A DNA stretch of 64,000 nucleotides. Source: JAPOXR01 sp963662395 (GTDB taxonomy: Bacteria; Pseudomonadota; Alphaproteobacteria; Rhodobacterales; Rhodobacteraceae). The first letter of the stretch is position 1. The number at the start of each line of letters is the position of its first letter. The position numbers were made by a program, and so were the translations under genes. Of this stretch, positions 8,641-18,600 are shown piece after piece. The stretch spans positions 1,798,001 through 1,862,000 of the forward strand of contig OY759511.1 of the NCBI GenBank assembly GCA_963662395.1, written 5' to 3'. A model generated the notes under the pieces. It searched no databases. It was not told the origin of the DNA and worked only from the letters and a program-made list of their open reading frames with translations.

Positions 8641-9270
8641 ATGTCGGAAACTCTGACCTTCTACACCAACCCCATGTCGCGCGGACAAATCGTGCGTTGG
8701 GCGCTCGAGGAAACAGTGAACGAGTACGAGACCGTGATCCTCGAATATGGTGAAGAAATGAAAGGGGCGGACTACCTGGCGATCAATCCGATGGGCAAGG
8801 TTCCGTCGATACGGCACGGTGATCAGGTTGTTACCGAGTGTGCTGCCATCTGTGCCTATCTCGCCGAAGCCTTTCCCCAAGCCGGATTGTTGCCAACAGC
8901 GGTTGAGCGCGCTGCATACTACCGCTGGATGTTCTTCGCCGCCGGTCCGCTCGAACAGGCCGTGATGGCCAGGGCACTGGAGCTGGACATACCCGAAGAA
9001 AAGGCTCCGACGCTTGGCTATGGTACGTTTGAGACCGCGGTCGACGCGCTTGAAGGCCATCTCGACCGGAATGCCCATGTCTGCGGTGAACGATTTACAA
9101 TGGCGGACGTGTATGTCGGCAGTCATGTCGAGTGGGGTCTGGGATTCGAAACCCTCCCCAGGCGGCCAGCGTTCGAAAGATATGCCGAGCGCTTGATGTC
9201 GCGCGAGGCACACAAGCATGCGCGTGCAATTGACCGTGCACTGATCGGCGAACAGGAGGCAGCCACCTGA
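8641..9270 (+). CDS. Glutathione S-transferase family protein
   Basis: A 209-residue GST. The N-terminal thioredoxin-like domain has LTFYTNPMSRGQIVRWALEE (active-site Ser in MSRG), the cis-Pro/glutathione loop NPMGKVPSI and the VTECAAICAYL helix. The C-terminal helical domain ends with RFTMADVYVGSHVEWGL, the conserved N-capping Asp box, and RPAFERYAERLMSREA. It conjugates or otherwise handles glutathione adducts in the cytoplasm; the substrate is not deducible. ATG 8641 is preferred over ATG 8626 because alignment with relatives starts at SETLTFYT; neither has a strong ribosome binding site. It stands alone between an IS256-type element and a Rieske gene. Confidence 0.88.
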   Translation: MSETLTFYTNPMSRGQIVRWALEETVNEYETVILEYGEEMKGADYLAINPMGKVPSIRHGDQVVTECAAICAYLAEAFPQAGLLPTAVERAAYYRWMFFAAGPLEQAVMARALELDIPEEKAPTLGYGTFETAVDALEGHLDRNAHVCGERFTMADVYVGSHVEWGLGFETLPRRPAFERYAERLMSREAHKHARAIDRALIGEQEAAT

Positions 9271-9874
9271 CGCGCAATGCACGGGTCTCGGCCAACAGCA
9301 ATCCTGCATTCGTTCTGCCAGAGTATCCGACAGGCCGGTTTCTCCTGAAGGAGATAGGAATATCCCTCGCAAATCGTGATTTCGGCATCAAATTGCCGCC
9401 TCAACCAGGGAAGGCAGTGTCGGGAATCTGCTTACCTGGTCAGCATGTATTCGGCCTTCAGCCCCGGCTCGTCGCCGGGACATGACCCCAAGCTATTGGT
9501 GCCGGCTGCTCAATCACCTCGGTTGCCCATCCCAGCCAATGTCGAGGCCGGTAATGTCGTCGAGCCTCCCTTTCAAATGTTCCATTCGGGGCGATTGATC
9601 ATGTGCGACCACCCGTGCTTGCGGTCTTGACCGGCGACCAGAAAACGCCGGCGCTGCGGGCGAAACCGGAGGCGGAGTTCACCCTGGAATACTGCGGAGG
9701 CTGAAGGGCGCGTCGAAATTGTGCCGAGTTCATTTGCCAATCGGATCATCTCCATCATTCCAAGGCCACAAATTCCGGCAATGCAAGGTGGACGCCGTCG
9801 CATCTGCCAAGACGATGGCCAGCAGAGGCAGCTGCCAGGCTTCAGAGAAACCGAATCGTCCGGGCGGGTTTCGG
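9271..9874. other. No confident gene
   Basis: About 600 bases between GST and the convergent Rieske gene. A minus-strand frame at 9573-9803 (76 codons) is open, but I recognise no motif in it. No inverted repeats typical of an IS were seen. Confidence 0.4.
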
Positions 9875-11011
9875 TTACGGCGAGACCCGGTTCGACAGGT
9901 AGTTGGCAAATTCGTAATTCGGCCGCTCGAGATGCGAGAGGCAGCCCGGCTCTGCGAATTCCGACAGCAGGCCGGCATAGACCCGCTCGGTGCAGCCGCG
10001 GTCTTCCTTGTTCACCTCGTCAAGGAGAATGCGAAGCTCGTCGAAGTGCTTCTGTCCATCCGGGTCATTCGCAAACTCCACCGCCATGCCGCCGCCGAAG
10101 AATATCCTGACCCGGCCGGTCCCGGCCGGGTGCAGCGCCAGATACCAGAAATATCCCGGGGTCAGCGTGATCATCAGGCTCGGATAGATGGACAGCAGAT
10201 AGGTGGTCAGCCGCCGCTCGCCCTGCATCCTCTCATTGTCCGGATGGGCGATCGACAGGGTGAATTCCGGCTCCTTCTGCAGCGTGTGGTAGTTGAAGGC
10301 CGGCCTGCCCTGCGGGCATTCGACGTCATCGACCCGCGACAGGGCGCCGATGGTCCGGGCATGGCAGACCGGCAGATGGTAGCTCTCCATGAAGTTCTCG
10401 GCCAGCACCTTCCAGTTGGTGTTCCACTGCATGATTTCGAAGAAGCCCTGGACGTAGTCCTGCATGCCGTAATCGCCGATCATGGCCTCGAGCGCCGCCA
10501 GCTGCCCGGCCACCGGCGGCGCATGGGGATTCAGGGTGACCATCACCCAGCCGAGCCAGATCTCGCAGCGGAATTCCGGAAGCCGGCATGCCCTGCGGTC
10601 GAACGCGTCGTTGCGGGTCATGCCGGCCGCCCCGCGCAGCCGGCCGTCGAGGCCGTAGGTCCAGCCGTGATAGGGGCAGGACAGCGTCCGCGAGTTTCCC
10701 CTGCCCTCGACGATCCTCGACATCCGGTGACGGCAGACATTGGACAGGGCGCGGATCTCCCCGTCATGGCCCCGCACCACCACCACCGGCTCCCTGGCCA
10801 GGTCGAAGGCCAGCCAGTCGCCGGCCTGCGGAAAGCCGTCCGCCCGTCCGGCGCAGAACCAGTCCGCCGCGAAGACGCGGTCCAGCTCCAGCTCGAGGAA
10901 CTCCGGCGAGGAATAGACGCTCCTCGGCATGGCGCGGGCGCGCTCGAAGGGCAGCCCGGCATTCTCGGCAAGTTCCCCGGCCGGGCCCTGCCCGGCCGCA
11001 ACCGCATCCAT
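9875..11011 (-). CDS. Rieske non-heme iron oxygenase, alpha subunit
   Basis: A 378-residue oxygenase. The Rieske [2Fe-2S] motif is C-R-H followed about 17 residues later by CPYHGW (about residues 82-104). The catalytic iron site is NFMESYHLPVCH (His pair near residues 200-205, bridging Glu/Asp environment), with a late Asp in DEVNKEDRG. These enzymes use electrons from a reductase to hydroxylate or demethylate aromatic or quaternary-amine substrates; this sequence recalls the carnitine/betaine-type and aromatic alpha subunits. No reductase or ferredoxin gene is adjacent, so its partner lies elsewhere. ATG 11011 is chosen because the upstream 33 codons are low in complexity and Arg-rich; AGGGGTG precedes it. 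It lies between IS-derived sequences. Confidence 0.88.
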   Translation of the reverse strand: MDAVAAGQGPAGELAENAGLPFERARAMPRSVYSSPEFLELELDRVFAADWFCAGRADGFPQAGDWLAFDLAREPVVVVRGHDGEIRALSNVCRHRMSRIVEGRGNSRTLSCPYHGWTYGLDGRLRGAAGMTRNDAFDRRACRLPEFRCEIWLGWVMVTLNPHAPPVAGQLAALEAMIGDYGMQDYVQGFFEIMQWNTNWKVLAENFMESYHLPVCHARTIGALSRVDDVECPQGRPAFNYHTLQKEPEFTLSIAHPDNERMQGERRLTTYLLSIYPSLMITLTPGYFWYLALHPAGTGRVRIFFGGGMAVEFANDPDGQKHFDELRILLDEVNKEDRGCTERVYAGLLSEFAEPGCLSHLERPNYEFANYLSNRVSP

Positions 11012-11224
11012 CGCATCACCCCTGTCATCCCGGGTCCGGCCCCGGGCGGGCCGCCGGCCGGTGGCCGGCCGGGAAATTCTAGCGAATTTCATGCCCATAT
11101 CCAAGAGCATTGAACACGGCGTCGCAGGCGATGAAGCAAGGATCGGTTCCGGATTCGTGATCGGGCACTGGATGAGACGATCGAAGTGCTGTTGTCAATA
11201 AGCACCCAATAATTGACCCGCCTA

Positions 11225-12421
11225 GTGGTCTGATTCATTCATTTGATGCCATTTCCTGCAGCTTCCGGTGCCCTCTTTTCCACGAGGCGACCAGCTCCTC
11301 GGGTTTCCTGCTCCAGCGGAACGGACGGGCATCACCGGCATCGTGGTGTTCGATGCAACCCTCGATCGCCGCGATGCACTCGTCGAGCGAGTCGAGGATC
11401 GCGTCCTTCGGCCTCTGCCTCGAGAGCCTGGAGAAGAACCCGCCGGCGGCGTTCATCCACGAGGCCGGGGCCGGGGTGAAGTGAAACGTCCGGTCGGGAT
11501 GGTGCTTCAGCCATTCGCGGATTTCGGCCGATCTGTGCGAGGAGACGTCACCCCGGACGACATGAACCGGCACTCCGGGCTCGATCCCCTCGGCAACGTG
11601 ATCGAGGAAGGCGAGGAACTCCTCGGAACGGTGTCGTCCGGCCATCCGGCCGGCGGCCCTCCGGTGGCGACGTCGAGGGCTGCCAGAGGCAGGTGGCGGC
11701 GTTCCGCCTGTAGTCATGCGTTCTGGTCCCGGCATGTCCGGGCTTCATCGGAAGGGGTTTCCGCGTCCGCCCGAGCGCCCGGATCCGCGTCTTCTCGCCT
11801 GCCGGGATGACGACGGCGTGGTCGGGCGGGAGGGCACAGAGGCCGACCACGTCGCGCAGCCTGATCTCGAACCTCGGGTCGCGGGAGACCCTGAAGGTCT
11901 TCACCTGGTGCGGCCGGAGGCCGTTGTCCTTCAGGATGCCGTGCATGGTGGAGACGGCCATCCCCGGCCTCGAAGCCGGCCCGCACCGTCCAGTGCCCGG
12001 CATGCGGCGGCGGTGGCGACATCGCCAGCGCGATCGCGGCCTTCACCTTCTCCCCGGGGACCGGCCTGTCTCCCGGCGGACGGGTGGCGTCATGGAGGAG
12101 CCCGTCCACGCCCTCCTCGAGGAAACGGTCCCGTCAGCGCCGGACCGTCGGCTTCGACATGCCCGTCCGACGCATGGTCTCCGTCAGCCCGCAGCCCGAG
12201 CCGGGCTCGACGATGATACGGGCCCGCCAGACATGCTTCTGCATGCTGCGCGGGTTGCCGATGATGTCTTCGAGGCGTGCCCGCTCTTCGCCCGACAGCC
12301 TGATTTCCTGCCTTGTCGATATCCTGCCCATTGGTCTCTTCCTTGTCATTGGCCGCGTGGCGGCGGGAGGACAGTATCACGATTCGGGAAGACATGGACT
12401 CTCTTGTATCGAACTGACCAC
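11225..12421 (-). mobile_element. IS630 family element
   Basis: About 1.2 kb with short inverted ends (GTGGTC at 11225, GACCAC ending at 12421) and TA on each side (11223-11224 and 12422-12423), as IS630-type elements duplicate TA. The transposase inside is degraded. An IS1182-type element lies immediately beyond the right end, sharing the CTAG bases. Confidence 0.75.
11235..12349 (-). pseudogene. IS630 family transposase, degraded
   Basis: The N-terminal HTH part reads from about 12349 (RQEIRLSGEERARLEDIIG, then GCGLTETMRRTGMSKPTVRR). The C-terminal catalytic part lies in another frame, 11235-11735 (HVVRGDVSSHRSAEIREW, TPAPASWMNAAGGFFSRLSR). Between them at least two frame changes are needed. 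The catalytic residues are also altered: the usual LVLDN reads VVRGD, and NAVEGFF reads NAAGGFF, so the second Asp and the Glu appear to be Gly. The element cannot move by itself. Confidence 0.75.
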
Positions 12422-12424
12422 TAG
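12421..12424. repeat. CTAG target duplication, left side of the IS1182-type element
   Basis: CTAG lies directly outside GAGCCTGTCG here and again at 14088-14091 outside the complementary end. A palindromic four-base duplication fits the IS1182 family. The same bases also form the outer edge of the IS630 right end. Confidence 0.55.
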
Positions 12425-14087
12425 GAGCCTGTCGGATTTGGCCATGGATTTGCAGTGATTTCCTGTCTTTTTCCACAAGATATGGTAGTATCGGGCAGTG
12501 AATGAACAGTCTGGAGGATGATGTCGGTTCGATCAGGTTCCAGAGGGCCAATCGTGACGAGGTCTGGCTGTTGCCACCTTCGATCCAGGAGTGGCTGCCG
12601 GACGATCACCTGGCCCGCTTTGTCGTCGAGATCGTCGAATCCCTGGATCTGGACAAGATCACCGGCGTCTACCGGCATGGCGGCAAGCCGGCCTGGTGCC
12701 CGGTGATGATGACGGCGCTGCTGTTCTGCGGCTATTCAACCGGCGTGCATTCGAGCCGCAAGCTGGAAGCGGCGACGCATGACTCGGTGGCGGTGCGCCA
12801 TGTCACCGGCAATCTGCATCCCGACCATGACACCATTGCCCGTTTCCGCAAGCGCCACCTGCCTGCCCTGCAGGAGCTGTTTGTCCAGGTGCTGTCGATT
12901 GCCGGCACCATGGGCATGCTGAAGCTTGGCCATGTCAGCCTCGATGGCACCAGGGTGAAGGCCAATGCCAGCCGCCACCGGGCGATGAGCCATGCGCATA
13001 TGGAACGCATCGAGGCGCAGCTGAAGGCGGAGGTCGCCCGGCTGCTGGAACTGGCCGAGGTGGCGGACGAGCAGGAGTGCGCTCTCGACATTCCCGAGGA
13101 ACTCGGGCGCCGGCAAGAGCGCCTGGCGAAGATCGCCGAGGCCAGGAAGGAGATCGAGGCCCGCGCCGCGGCCCGCCATGCAGCCGAACAGGCGGCATGC
13201 GAGGAGAAGATGCAGGAGCGGCGCCAGAAGGAACGGGAACGGGGAGGCAAGCTCGGCGGCAGGCCGCCGAAGCCGCCGGTGCCGGGCCCCCGCCCCAGGG
13301 ACCAGATCAGTTTCACCGACCCGGATTCGCGGATCATGCCGCCGGCCGGAGGCTTCGAGCAGGCCTTGGGCGCCCGGGCATCGGTGGACCATGGCAGCCA
13401 CCTCATTGCCCATGCCCATGTCAGCCAGAGACCGAATGATGTCGACGGGACGGCACCGGCGCTTGCCGCGCTCGAGGATGTCGGCAGCCCGGCCGGCATC
13501 GTCGCCGATACCGGATATTTCAGCCGCGCCAATGTTGAATTGTGCGACGATCGGGGCATCGAGCCCCTGATTGCTTCCGGCCGGCAGCACCACAACCGTC
13601 CACTCCGGGAGAGAAGGGTGCCGGTGACAGAGCCTCCTGCCGATGCCGATGCGGTTGAGCGGATGAAGCACCGGATGGGCTCTGCCGAAGGGGAGCGGAT
13701 CCATGCGAAGCGCAAGGCCGCCGCCCGCCCGGTCTTCGGAATCATCAAGAGGGTCATGGGCCTTGACCAGTTCAGCCTGCGCGGCATCGAGGCTGTACAG
13801 GGCGAGTGGAGCCTGGTCTGCACGTCATGGAACCTGAAGCGCATGCACCGGCTGCTGTTGGGCGGACATTCGGCGGCATGAAGGGCAAAGGAGCATGGCT
13901 TGAGAACAGGAATTTAGCCGAATTCGACCGGAATTGCAGCCCTGGCAGGCAGAATTGTCGGCAAGGCTGGCCGCCGAGGTGGGTCCGGGCGCCGGTCACC
14001 GGTGAAATTCGACCCGGAGCCGATGAAGATGTGCAGGCATTCAGACGCCATGGACACCGCTTTCAATGCCGGTATTTCGACAGGCTC
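12425..14087 (+). mobile_element. IS1182 family element
   Basis: 1663 bp with inverted ends (GAGCCTGTCG at 12425; CGACAGGCTC ending at 14087), CTAG on both sides and one long transposase frame. It abuts the right end of the IS630-type element. Confidence 0.82.
12502..13881 (+). CDS. IS1182 family transposase, catalytic Glu apparently lost
   Basis: A 459-residue full-length transposase with no frameshift. The N-terminal DUF772-type domain (QEWLPDDHLARFVVEIVESL, HPDHDTIARFRKRHLP) is followed by a Lys/Glu/Ala-rich coiled segment (residues about 165-255) and a DDE_Tnp_1-type core. The first Asp is in VSLDGTRVKANAS and the second in GIVADTGYFSRANVEL. In relatives the third residue lies in KRKATVEPVFGIIK; here it reads KRKAAARPVFGIIK, so Glu is replaced by Arg. 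If that alignment is right, the protein is intact in length but inactive. Codon use matches the GC-rich surroundings. Confidence 0.85.
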   Translation: MNSLEDDVGSIRFQRANRDEVWLLPPSIQEWLPDDHLARFVVEIVESLDLDKITGVYRHGGKPAWCPVMMTALLFCGYSTGVHSSRKLEAATHDSVAVRHVTGNLHPDHDTIARFRKRHLPALQELFVQVLSIAGTMGMLKLGHVSLDGTRVKANASRHRAMSHAHMERIEAQLKAEVARLLELAEVADEQECALDIPEELGRRQERLAKIAEARKEIEARAAARHAAEQAACEEKMQERRQKERERGGKLGGRPPKPPVPGPRPRDQISFTDPDSRIMPPAGGFEQALGARASVDHGSHLIAHAHVSQRPNDVDGTAPALAALEDVGSPAGIVADTGYFSRANVELCDDRGIEPLIASGRQHHNRPLRERRVPVTEPPADADAVERMKHRMGSAEGERIHAKRKAAARPVFGIIKRVMGLDQFSLRGIEAVQGEWSLVCTSWNLKRMHRLLLGGHSAA

Positions 14088-14091
14088 CTAG

Positions 14092-14425
14092 GGCCGTCCT
14101 TTCATCCGGGTAGCGTTTTCCCGGTAGCCCGCCCAGCAAGTGGAGTTTTCGAGAGAAGGAATGATGGAAAGGAAGTCGGTTTACGGTATTCGGCAGTTAG
14201 CTGATGAAGTGAGGTGCGGGCCCCTTGTCGAGGTGGCACCGCAATTGGGATATGAGCAGGACACGACCAACCGAGGCGACGACGCAGGCCGACTTCAGAA
14301 CCGCCGCCGGCAACTGAGTCCAGCAGCGACGAGGCACTCATAGGCCGGGTCGGGTGGCGAAAACCTTCAAGGAAGGATCTCGCATTCAATTCGGTAGGTC
14401 TTGTTGGAGCGGGCTTGCACAATGA
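14092..14425. other. No recognisable gene
   Basis: About 330 bases between the IS1182-type element and the end of the 404-residue gene. It contains no convincing frame. It is the downstream flank of the minus-strand ATPase/HEPN operon, and I saw no strong terminator hairpin in it. Confidence 0.4.
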
Positions 14426-15640
14426 TCATTGCGGATCAGTTGATCCAAATCGCTTATAGATAACATCATATCCTTGCCATATCTGTCTCATTCGCTGGAG
14501 TTCGATCGGGGACATGTGGGCCAAATCGTTGCGAGTTCTGCGAAGGAGATCGAGAAATTTCCAGATTGAGGACGGCAGTTTGCGATGACGGCCAGTATCG
14601 AAGATGTCCATTACCTCCTTCGGGTCAAGTCGGACATCATCATCTGAAATCCATCGGTCGGCAGGGACATCCCTGAGCCAGTTTCCTCCCATCGCGGAAG
14701 TAATCGATGGCGCAATGCTAAAGCCGAATTCGACCACAACAGGAAAAAGACCGGACAGTTGTTCACGCCAAATTGCTGCACGGACATAGCGATCTGCAGT
14801 CCTACGCGTCATACAATCCACTGTCCGTAGCGTACCTCGGTCAATGGTGTAGCCAATCAACTCTCCAGCCGACCATGGTCCGATGCAACCGAGTGGTACA
14901 TTCCATCGTTGGTCCGGAATGCTGCCCATTGCGATATCAAGTTCACCAATTCCATCTGTGTCGGGAAGCGCGTACTCAATTGCTTGATCGAGTCTGTCCG
15001 GACATTCACGGCAAAGACGCAGGAGCAATTCCGGATCGCCATTGGCGGCACCAGCATAGGTCGCCGTTCTCCAAGCGCGCACCAAGGAATTCTCTTCTTG
15101 AGGTAATGCATCAAGTGCGAGCAACCGGACCTCCTCCCACCTAAACATGTTCCAAAGGGCGAATACGCGAGATCCGACATCATTCTCGATGGGCGGATAC
15201 TCATTGGAACCAATGATGAGCGCGAGCACCGGACGAAGCCTGAGATGACCGGCACTTCGGAAGGCGCGGCGCACGGAGTCGAAGAACGCTTTCCAGTCGG
15301 TGCCGAGTGCCTCTTCACATTCGACCACGAGAATCAGAGCGCCGTAGTCCGGGTGGTACTCCAGCAGATCCTCTATATTGCCGACCTGCCCCATGCCGTC
15401 GACAGCAGCGATCTCCACGAGCGGGTCAGTAAGCGATGCAGAGAATGAAGGTAATTCAAAGGGAACCGGTTCCCCAGTTTCTAACATCCGGTCACGAAGA
15501 GCTTCGCGAATCCAGTCAAGCCAGCACTTGCCGATGTCACCCGACGGGACACTTACAGCAACAAGCGATCCATCACGCAGCTCTGCGAGAACTTCGGATA
15601 CAAGCCCCCGGACCCCGGGAAGGTCCGAGGGTGCTAGCAA
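14426..15640 (-). CDS. HEPN-motif protein with degenerate P-loop-like N-terminus (candidate effector)
   Basis: A 404-residue protein I do not recognise by name. The N-terminal half resembles a degraded ATPase: VAVSVPSGDIGKCWLDWI (Walker A-like, residues about 28-45), ALILVVECEEAL (Walker B-like, about 100-111), LALIIGSNEY (sensor-like) and a helical GDPELLLRLCRECP lid-like segment. Near the C-terminus RRTRNDLAHMSP (about residues 366-377) contains R-N-x3-H, the exact form of the HEPN RNase active-site motif, preceded by a helix (SSIWKFLDLL). The start is TTG 15640, four bases beyond the stop of the giant gene, so the two are coupled. An RNase effector controlled by the giant ATPase is a reasonable inference, not shown. 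Confidence 0.6.
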   Translation of the reverse strand: MLAPSDLPGVRGLVSEVLAELRDGSLVAVSVPSGDIGKCWLDWIREALRDRMLETGEPVPFELPSFSASLTDPLVEIAAVDGMGQVGNIEDLLEYHPDYGALILVVECEEALGTDWKAFFDSVRRAFRSAGHLRLRPVLALIIGSNEYPPIENDVGSRVFALWNMFRWEEVRLLALDALPQEENSLVRAWRTATYAGAANGDPELLLRLCRECPDRLDQAIEYALPDTDGIGELDIAMGSIPDQRWNVPLGCIGPWSAGELIGYTIDRGTLRTVDCMTRRTADRYVRAAIWREQLSGLFPVVVEFGFSIAPSITSAMGGNWLRDVPADRWISDDDVRLDPKEVMDIFDTGRHRKLPSSIWKFLDLLRRTRNDLAHMSPIELQRMRQIWQGYDVIYKRFGSTDPQ

Positions 15641-15644
15641 TTCC

Positions 15645-18600
15645 TCAGCCCTCCGCTGCCTGAATCACATCGTGAACCCACGATGCCATGACCATGGAAC
15701 CCTCTTCGCCGGTGTTGAGGGGGCGAGCGAGGTCCATCGTGCGAATCCACTCGCGAATCTCGACGGAGTGCTTCTCCAACACCGCCCCAGCTTCGTCGTC
15801 CAATTGGTCCGATGCAAGTTCAAAGCTGGTATCTGTCAGGATGCGGCGGCCATCCCTGCTCTCTTCACTGAGACTCAATACTTCCCAGACACACCTCTCC
15901 AACTCCGGATCTGTCGAGCGAAGGCCTAGCGCAATCAGAGCCGACTCGACTCCTCCTTCGGTCAATACTTCGCCACATAATGTCTTCCATCCCGGAACGA
16001 GAGTGCCTGCGTTGACGCCGGAACGGCGCTTCACTCGCGACAGGCCTTGGTTGACTAGCCAGTGAAAACCAGACGTCATTTTGAACACTTCCTCGCCAGC
16101 AACTTGGCTGCCTGTGCGTGCATCGATGTTATCAAAAGCGTTCGCGATTGCGCCGTCACTCCACCTGCGCAGCTCAAGCCCCGTCACCCTGGATTGGGAA
16201 AGCACATATTTGCGGTTCCTATCTTGGAGCCATCGCCAAGAATTTCCTGGATCAAGCAAGAGAACGAGGTGACCCTTGGACTCGTTCGTGCAGATCTGTC
16301 CCAACTCCCTCAAGATCCTGTTGAAGAGGGTGTAGAGTTCTCCTTCATGATGGATGTCGCTAAGCTGAACAACCGCGTATCGATGGGTCCTTCGACGTGG
16401 CTTCAGCGCGTCTCGTAGCTTCTTCATGAAACCACTTGCGTCTGTCGATCCAGTATATTGGACTTTCCTCCACGCCTTGCCTCGTTCATCGCCATCTGAT
16501 TCACCTAGCAATTTCTCGAACTGCCGCTCGACGGCATATAGCCCGAGTGCTTTGCTACCGGTGACTATTGTTAGCTGAAATGGTCGACGTTGCGCGTAGA
16601 TCTGACCATACTGCTCGTTGGTTAGTGGACCAAATGCGACTGGCTTGCGATCAATGACTGGATGGAAATTCCGCGGATTGGGGCGGCTAACCCGGTCTTG
16701 ATCAATGATTCTCAGCAGCTCGGCTTCAATCGTTTCCTGTGGTCCAAGTAGGCGAAGAAGGTTCGGGCTCCGCAGCCGATACATGCGCACGGACCCGTCA
16801 TGTTCATGTTCTCGTTCATGTTCACGAAGGAGCACTCCGAGGCCGACCATTTCGTCAAGTACCGCACGAAGACCAAGGGCATCCATGTCTTCGAAGACTG
16901 CCTTCCACCACTCAGCACCAATTGCCATAAATTCCGACTCGCGGCGCGGCGCAGTTGGTTCCGGCGTGAGAACGAGCGCATAGGTCAAGACCTTGTACCG
17001 GTCGTCAAGATCCAAGGTCCAATCGAAACGATTGCAAATATCTTCCATGACCGAGTCATCTCGCTCCACGGCGAAGAGATCGTCAGACGTTACCGACCTT
17101 ATCGGTTTTGTGGTATCACGGTGGCGCTGCCACTTGTCGAAGAGATTGTCCAGAAGGCGGTAGCCAATTATCTGAATCAACCCCGGATGGTAGTTCGTCA
17201 GAGAGAGAATTCTGAGCACCAAGCGCGTATTCTCGAACGCAAACCCTAGCGCGCGAAGCGGTCGGACGATGAGGTCCTGAGCGGCCGGAGGGGGTAACGG
17301 ATTGACGACCAACTCCTCACCGAGTTGTGCGAAGGGATGATTCTTCCAGTTGTAGTAGCGCTGCACGCTCTGAAGCCCCGCGAAAACCGCCTTGAACCTT
17401 CGGTCAGTGTCGGCCATCATTGAGCGAATTCGACGAACTAGAGCAAAATCACGCGTAGAATCGCAATCGAGTAAATCGTCGGTTTCGTCCAACAAGAGCA
17501 CAATCCGCATGTGAGGATTCTCGGAAAGCTGGGTCAAGATACTGCTAGGCACCTCTTCAACCAGTCGGGCGTCCTTGTTGAGAATCTTAGGCGGGAGCTC
17601 CGGGATGGCCGTGTATCGAACCAATTCATCGTACACACGGCGCCAGAATACCGGCATCATTGCCTCATGTCCTTCGGAGTCAGTGCCCAAGTCATCCACA
17701 TCGAGATAGACGACGTAGATTGAGTTCTCTGGAGCATGATGCTCTCGAAGGACATGCCTCAACAGGGCGGACTTCCCAAGCTGCCGACCTCCGTAGACGA
17801 TGCAACTCCCGTGGGGGTCAATCAGTGCCGCGGTCTCGTTACGCCTTCCTACAAACATCTCTGGAGCGACATTTTCTCCCTTTGTGATGTACGGACGCGC
17901 CCATGTGTATGGAAGACCGATTTCAAAAAGCGCCGGCAGGCGGTTGCGTTCCCCGCAGAGGTGCAGAAGAAATACAGAGTCGAAGGGCAGAGCCGTCAAC
18001 TGGACACGTGCGAAGTGGCGCCGCCAACGGATTCGATATGCCGGCTTTTGGGGGAGCAAGAGTAGCGCAAGGACGGGGTGGCTCATCAAGCTGCGAGCGC
18101 GAATGTACTCTTCGACCTGCTCTGGCTCCTTTCGGGTCTGGGAAACTATGACCTCGTAGCGACATCCACTCGCGGACCCAAGAATTGGGAGTGGCGATGC
18201 CGTAACGGGCCTGGAAAGCACTACGCGGATATGGGCAAAGCCCTGCGTCGTGTCTGCAACCTGGATGCCTCCCTCCTTAATCGGCAAGCCGATGAAACGA
18301 AGGAGTTCCTCCAGAAAGTCCTTTAACTCGCTATTTGCACTGGTGAACCGGAGATGTGTCAGCGAATCCCAAATCTGAACCGCGCTGGCCGCCTCGTTCC
18401 GCCGGTTGCGATCAAGCTGTCCGAAGGGAATCTCCGAGAACGTGTTACCCTTTTTAATGCTGTCTTTCAGTCGTCGGCACCAGTCTCCTGTCGAAAGGGC
18501 GTCGCGGTAGCCATCGGCCCGTTTTAGAAACCGCTCAAGATCGTCGCTGCAACCAGTTGAAGCCCGCACCATCGGTTCCGGACCCTGCGCCGCACGTCGA

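Noticed and set aside
9719..11113. Long plus-strand frame of 464 codons
   Set aside because: It is antisense to the Rieske oxygenase, which has complete cofactor motifs on the minus strand.
12732..13844. Minus-strand frame of 370 codons
   Set aside because: It is antisense to the IS1182-type transposase and has repetitive Ser/Arg-rich sequence.
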